15,414 nt of DNA, taken from the NCBI GenBank assembly GCA_016281165.1, contig JAEEIC010000011.1, positions 1 to 15,414 on the forward strand, given 5' to 3'. The notes under the pieces were generated by a model. That model was not told the origin of the DNA. It made no database searches and saw only the letters and a list, made by a program, of their open reading frames with translations. Positions 13,981 to 15,414 of the stretch are shown piece after piece. The stretch is from Bacillota bacterium (lineage in GTDB: Bacteria; Bacillota; Clostridia; Peptostreptococcales; Anaerovoracaceae). How positions within the stretch are numbered: position 1 is the first letter of the stretch; every line of letters begins with the position of its first letter. The translations under genes were made by a program, and so were the position numbers.

Positions 13981-15201
13981 TTAGTATTCCGGGGAGTCTC
14001 TGTAGACCTTCCCATCCTTCATGACGAAGGAGAGCTTGTATATATCTTTGATATCAGCCGAGGGATCTCCGTCGAAGGCTGTGATATCGGCGAGCATGCC
14101 GGGGGCGAGCCTGCCGACCTTTCCGTCGAGCTTGAGGAGAGCGGCGTTCACTCTGGTCGCGGCGGCGAGGACCTGCATCACGGGCATGCCCGCCTCCGCC
14201 ATGAGCTCGAACTCCTTCTTCTGCTTGCCGTGGAAATTGTACGGGGTCCCGGTGTCGGTGCCCAGGCCTATCTTCACGCCGGCCTTAAGGCATTTCTGAT
14301 AATTCTCCCTGTGGTGTGATACCGCGTCCCGGGCCTTTTTAACTATATACGGGGCGATGGTCCCGTCGTCTCCGTGCTGGAGTATGTGCCAGCAGGGGAC
14401 GAAGGTGGGGATGAAATAGGTGCCCTTCTCCGCCATGAGCCCGATGGTCTCGTCGTCCATGTAGGAACCGTGCTCTACCGAGGTGATGCCGGCCTTTACC
14501 GCGGCCTTGATGCCGGCGGTGCCGTGGGCGTGGGCGGCGCTGGTCGCTCCCGCCATCTCCGCGATCTCGATCGCGGCCCTCATCTCGTCGTATGTGAGCT
14601 TCTGGGCGCCCGGATCGGTGCTCTTGGAGTTGATGCCGGCGGTCGCCATGAACTTGAGCATGTCGGCTCCGTGCTTGAGGACCTCTCTCGCGGCCTTTCT
14701 CATGGCGTCGGGCCCGTCGCAGACTATGCCCATGTATCCGTTCTCCACTCCCGGCCTGTGCGGGAAGTCGGTGGGGCCTCCGGTCGCGCCTATGGCGGGA
14801 CCGGCGCATATCATGCGCGGCCCCCAGATATCGCCCCTGTTGATCGCGTCGCGTATGGCGATATCGTTGTAGCCCTCGCAGCCCACGTTCCTCACGGAGG
14901 TGAAGCCCGCCATGAGATCCGCCTGGGCGTGGAGCATTCCCTGTATGGTGAAATCACCGATGGTCTTCGCGAGGAAGTTCCCGCCGGTGGTCCCGTCGCT
15001 GTCTGTATGGAGATGAGCGTCTATGAGTCCGGGCATCACGAAGCGCTCCGAAAGATCGGTCACTTCCCTCTCCGAGAAGTCGTAGCGGTCCCAGGGACAG
15101 ACCTCTTTGATGACGTTCCCGTCGATGACGACGGCCATATCGCGCCTGACGAGATCATCCCCGGCCGTATAGAGCCTTCCGCATCTTAAGACCTTTTCCA
15201 T
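13981..15201 (-). CDS. M38 amidohydrolase, imidazolonepropionase/Xaa-dipeptidase-like (copy 3, divergent)
   Basis: A third member of the same amidohydrolase family, clearly diverged from copies 1 and 2. The 406-aa product has DAHLH (His63, His65), LKFMATAG (Lys183), AAHAHGTAG (His224/226), VEHGS (His244) and LGTDTGTPY (Asp316), with flanking beta-sandwich segments (FVMPGLIDAH; RLAPGMLADITAFDGDP). All metal and catalytic positions are intact. FMATAGINS after the lysine is closer to the standard family pattern than the FIKMNVTV/FIKMNITI of the other two copies. There is no signal peptide. The start ATG lies 4 bp after the upstream creatininase-family stop, with GAAGGATAG forming both that stop and the ribosome site, so translation is coupled. 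Confidence 0.92.
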   Translation of the reverse strand: MEKVLRCGRLYTAGDDLVRRDMAVVIDGNVIKEVCPWDRYDFSEREVTDLSERFVMPGLIDAHLHTDSDGTTGGNFLAKTIGDFTIQGMLHAQADLMAGFTSVRNVGCEGYNDIAIRDAINRGDIWGPRMICAGPAIGATGGPTDFPHRPGVENGYMGIVCDGPDAMRKAAREVLKHGADMLKFMATAGINSKSTDPGAQKLTYDEMRAAIEIAEMAGATSAAHAHGTAGIKAAVKAGITSVEHGSYMDDETIGLMAEKGTYFIPTFVPCWHILQHGDDGTIAPYIVKKARDAVSHHRENYQKCLKAGVKIGLGTDTGTPYNFHGKQKKEFELMAEAGMPVMQVLAAATRVNAALLKLDGKVGRLAPGMLADITAFDGDPSADIKDIYKLSFVMKDGKVYRDSPEY

Positions 15202-15205
15202 CGCG

Positions 15206-15414
15206 CTATCCTTCGAAATATATGCCCTGCTGCATCAGCTTGAGCTGGGACGCGATCTTCGCCGCGATCTTTTCGGCTATGAGGTCGCCCTTTTCTTTCG
15301 ACGCCTTGGTGGCGTCGCCGCTGATGGCGTTCTCGTAGAGCACCCTGCCCCTTTCGGGATATCTGACCGGGAAGAGAGGCTTCTTCCAGTTGACGCAGGC
15401 CTTGTCCATCTGCA
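15206..15414 (-). CDS. Creatininase-family protein, C-terminal fragment (cut by window edge)
   Basis: Only the last 68 or so residues are in the window. The tail SGDATKASKEKGDLIAEKIA resembles the usual creatininase-family ending (a GDP.xAT.EKG-like motif followed by a helix). The internal Met at 15407-15409 is unlikely to be the start, because the frame stays open to the window edge and the domain's metal-binding half must lie beyond it. This tail is unlike the C-terminus of the creatininase-family gene at 4743-5540, so the two are distinct subtypes. It is coupled to the downstream amidohydrolase gene. Confidence 0.65.
   Translation of the reverse strand, partial: QMDKACVNWKKPLFPVRYPERGRVLYENAISGDATKASKEKGDLIAEKIAAKIASQLKLMQQGIYFEG

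Overview
The window (about 60% G+C by eye, AGGAGG-type Shine-Dalgarno sites, a lipobox lipoprotein with an Ala/Thr/Pro-rich linker) looks like a bacterial chromosome. An anaerobic Bacillota/Clostridia-type host is likely. An amino-acid-fermenting lineage such as Synergistota cannot be excluded from sequence reading alone. I see no phage, transposon, CRISPR, tRNA or rRNA signature.

Left edge (1-2300): a housekeeping two-gene operon on the minus strand, asd then aspartokinase. The genes are coupled by an ATGA overlap. The operon has a good sigma-A-type promoter and ends in a strong hairpin with a T-run. It makes aspartate semialdehyde for the lysine/threonine/methionine family. The aspartokinase is short at its regulatory C-terminus.

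Middle and right (2300-15414): a nutrient-scavenging island. A membrane-dipeptidase-family (M19) gene is on the plus strand, divergent from asd and with its own promoter. It converges on a long minus-strand array. In transcription order the array is: the end of a creatininase-family gene (cut by the window edge), an M38 amidohydrolase, a lipoprotein substrate-binding protein, oppB, oppC, oppD, oppF, two more M38 amidohydrolases that are close paralogues of each other, a second creatininase-family amidohydrolase and an M14 succinylglutamate desuccinylase/aspartoacylase-like deacylase.

Together these give a complete peptide-type ABC importer surrounded by seven predicted metal-dependent amide hydrolases from four unrelated folds. 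My reading is import of peptides or modified peptides (N-acylated, cyclic or otherwise protease-resistant amides) followed by cytoplasmic hydrolysis; none of the hydrolases shows an export signal. Internal promoter and hairpin signals suggest three transcriptional sections: creatininase-M38; binding protein-oppBCDF; M38-M38-creatininase-deacylase. A hairpin directly after the binding-protein gene probably lets that gene be expressed above the permease. The substrate is not identifiable from sequence alone.
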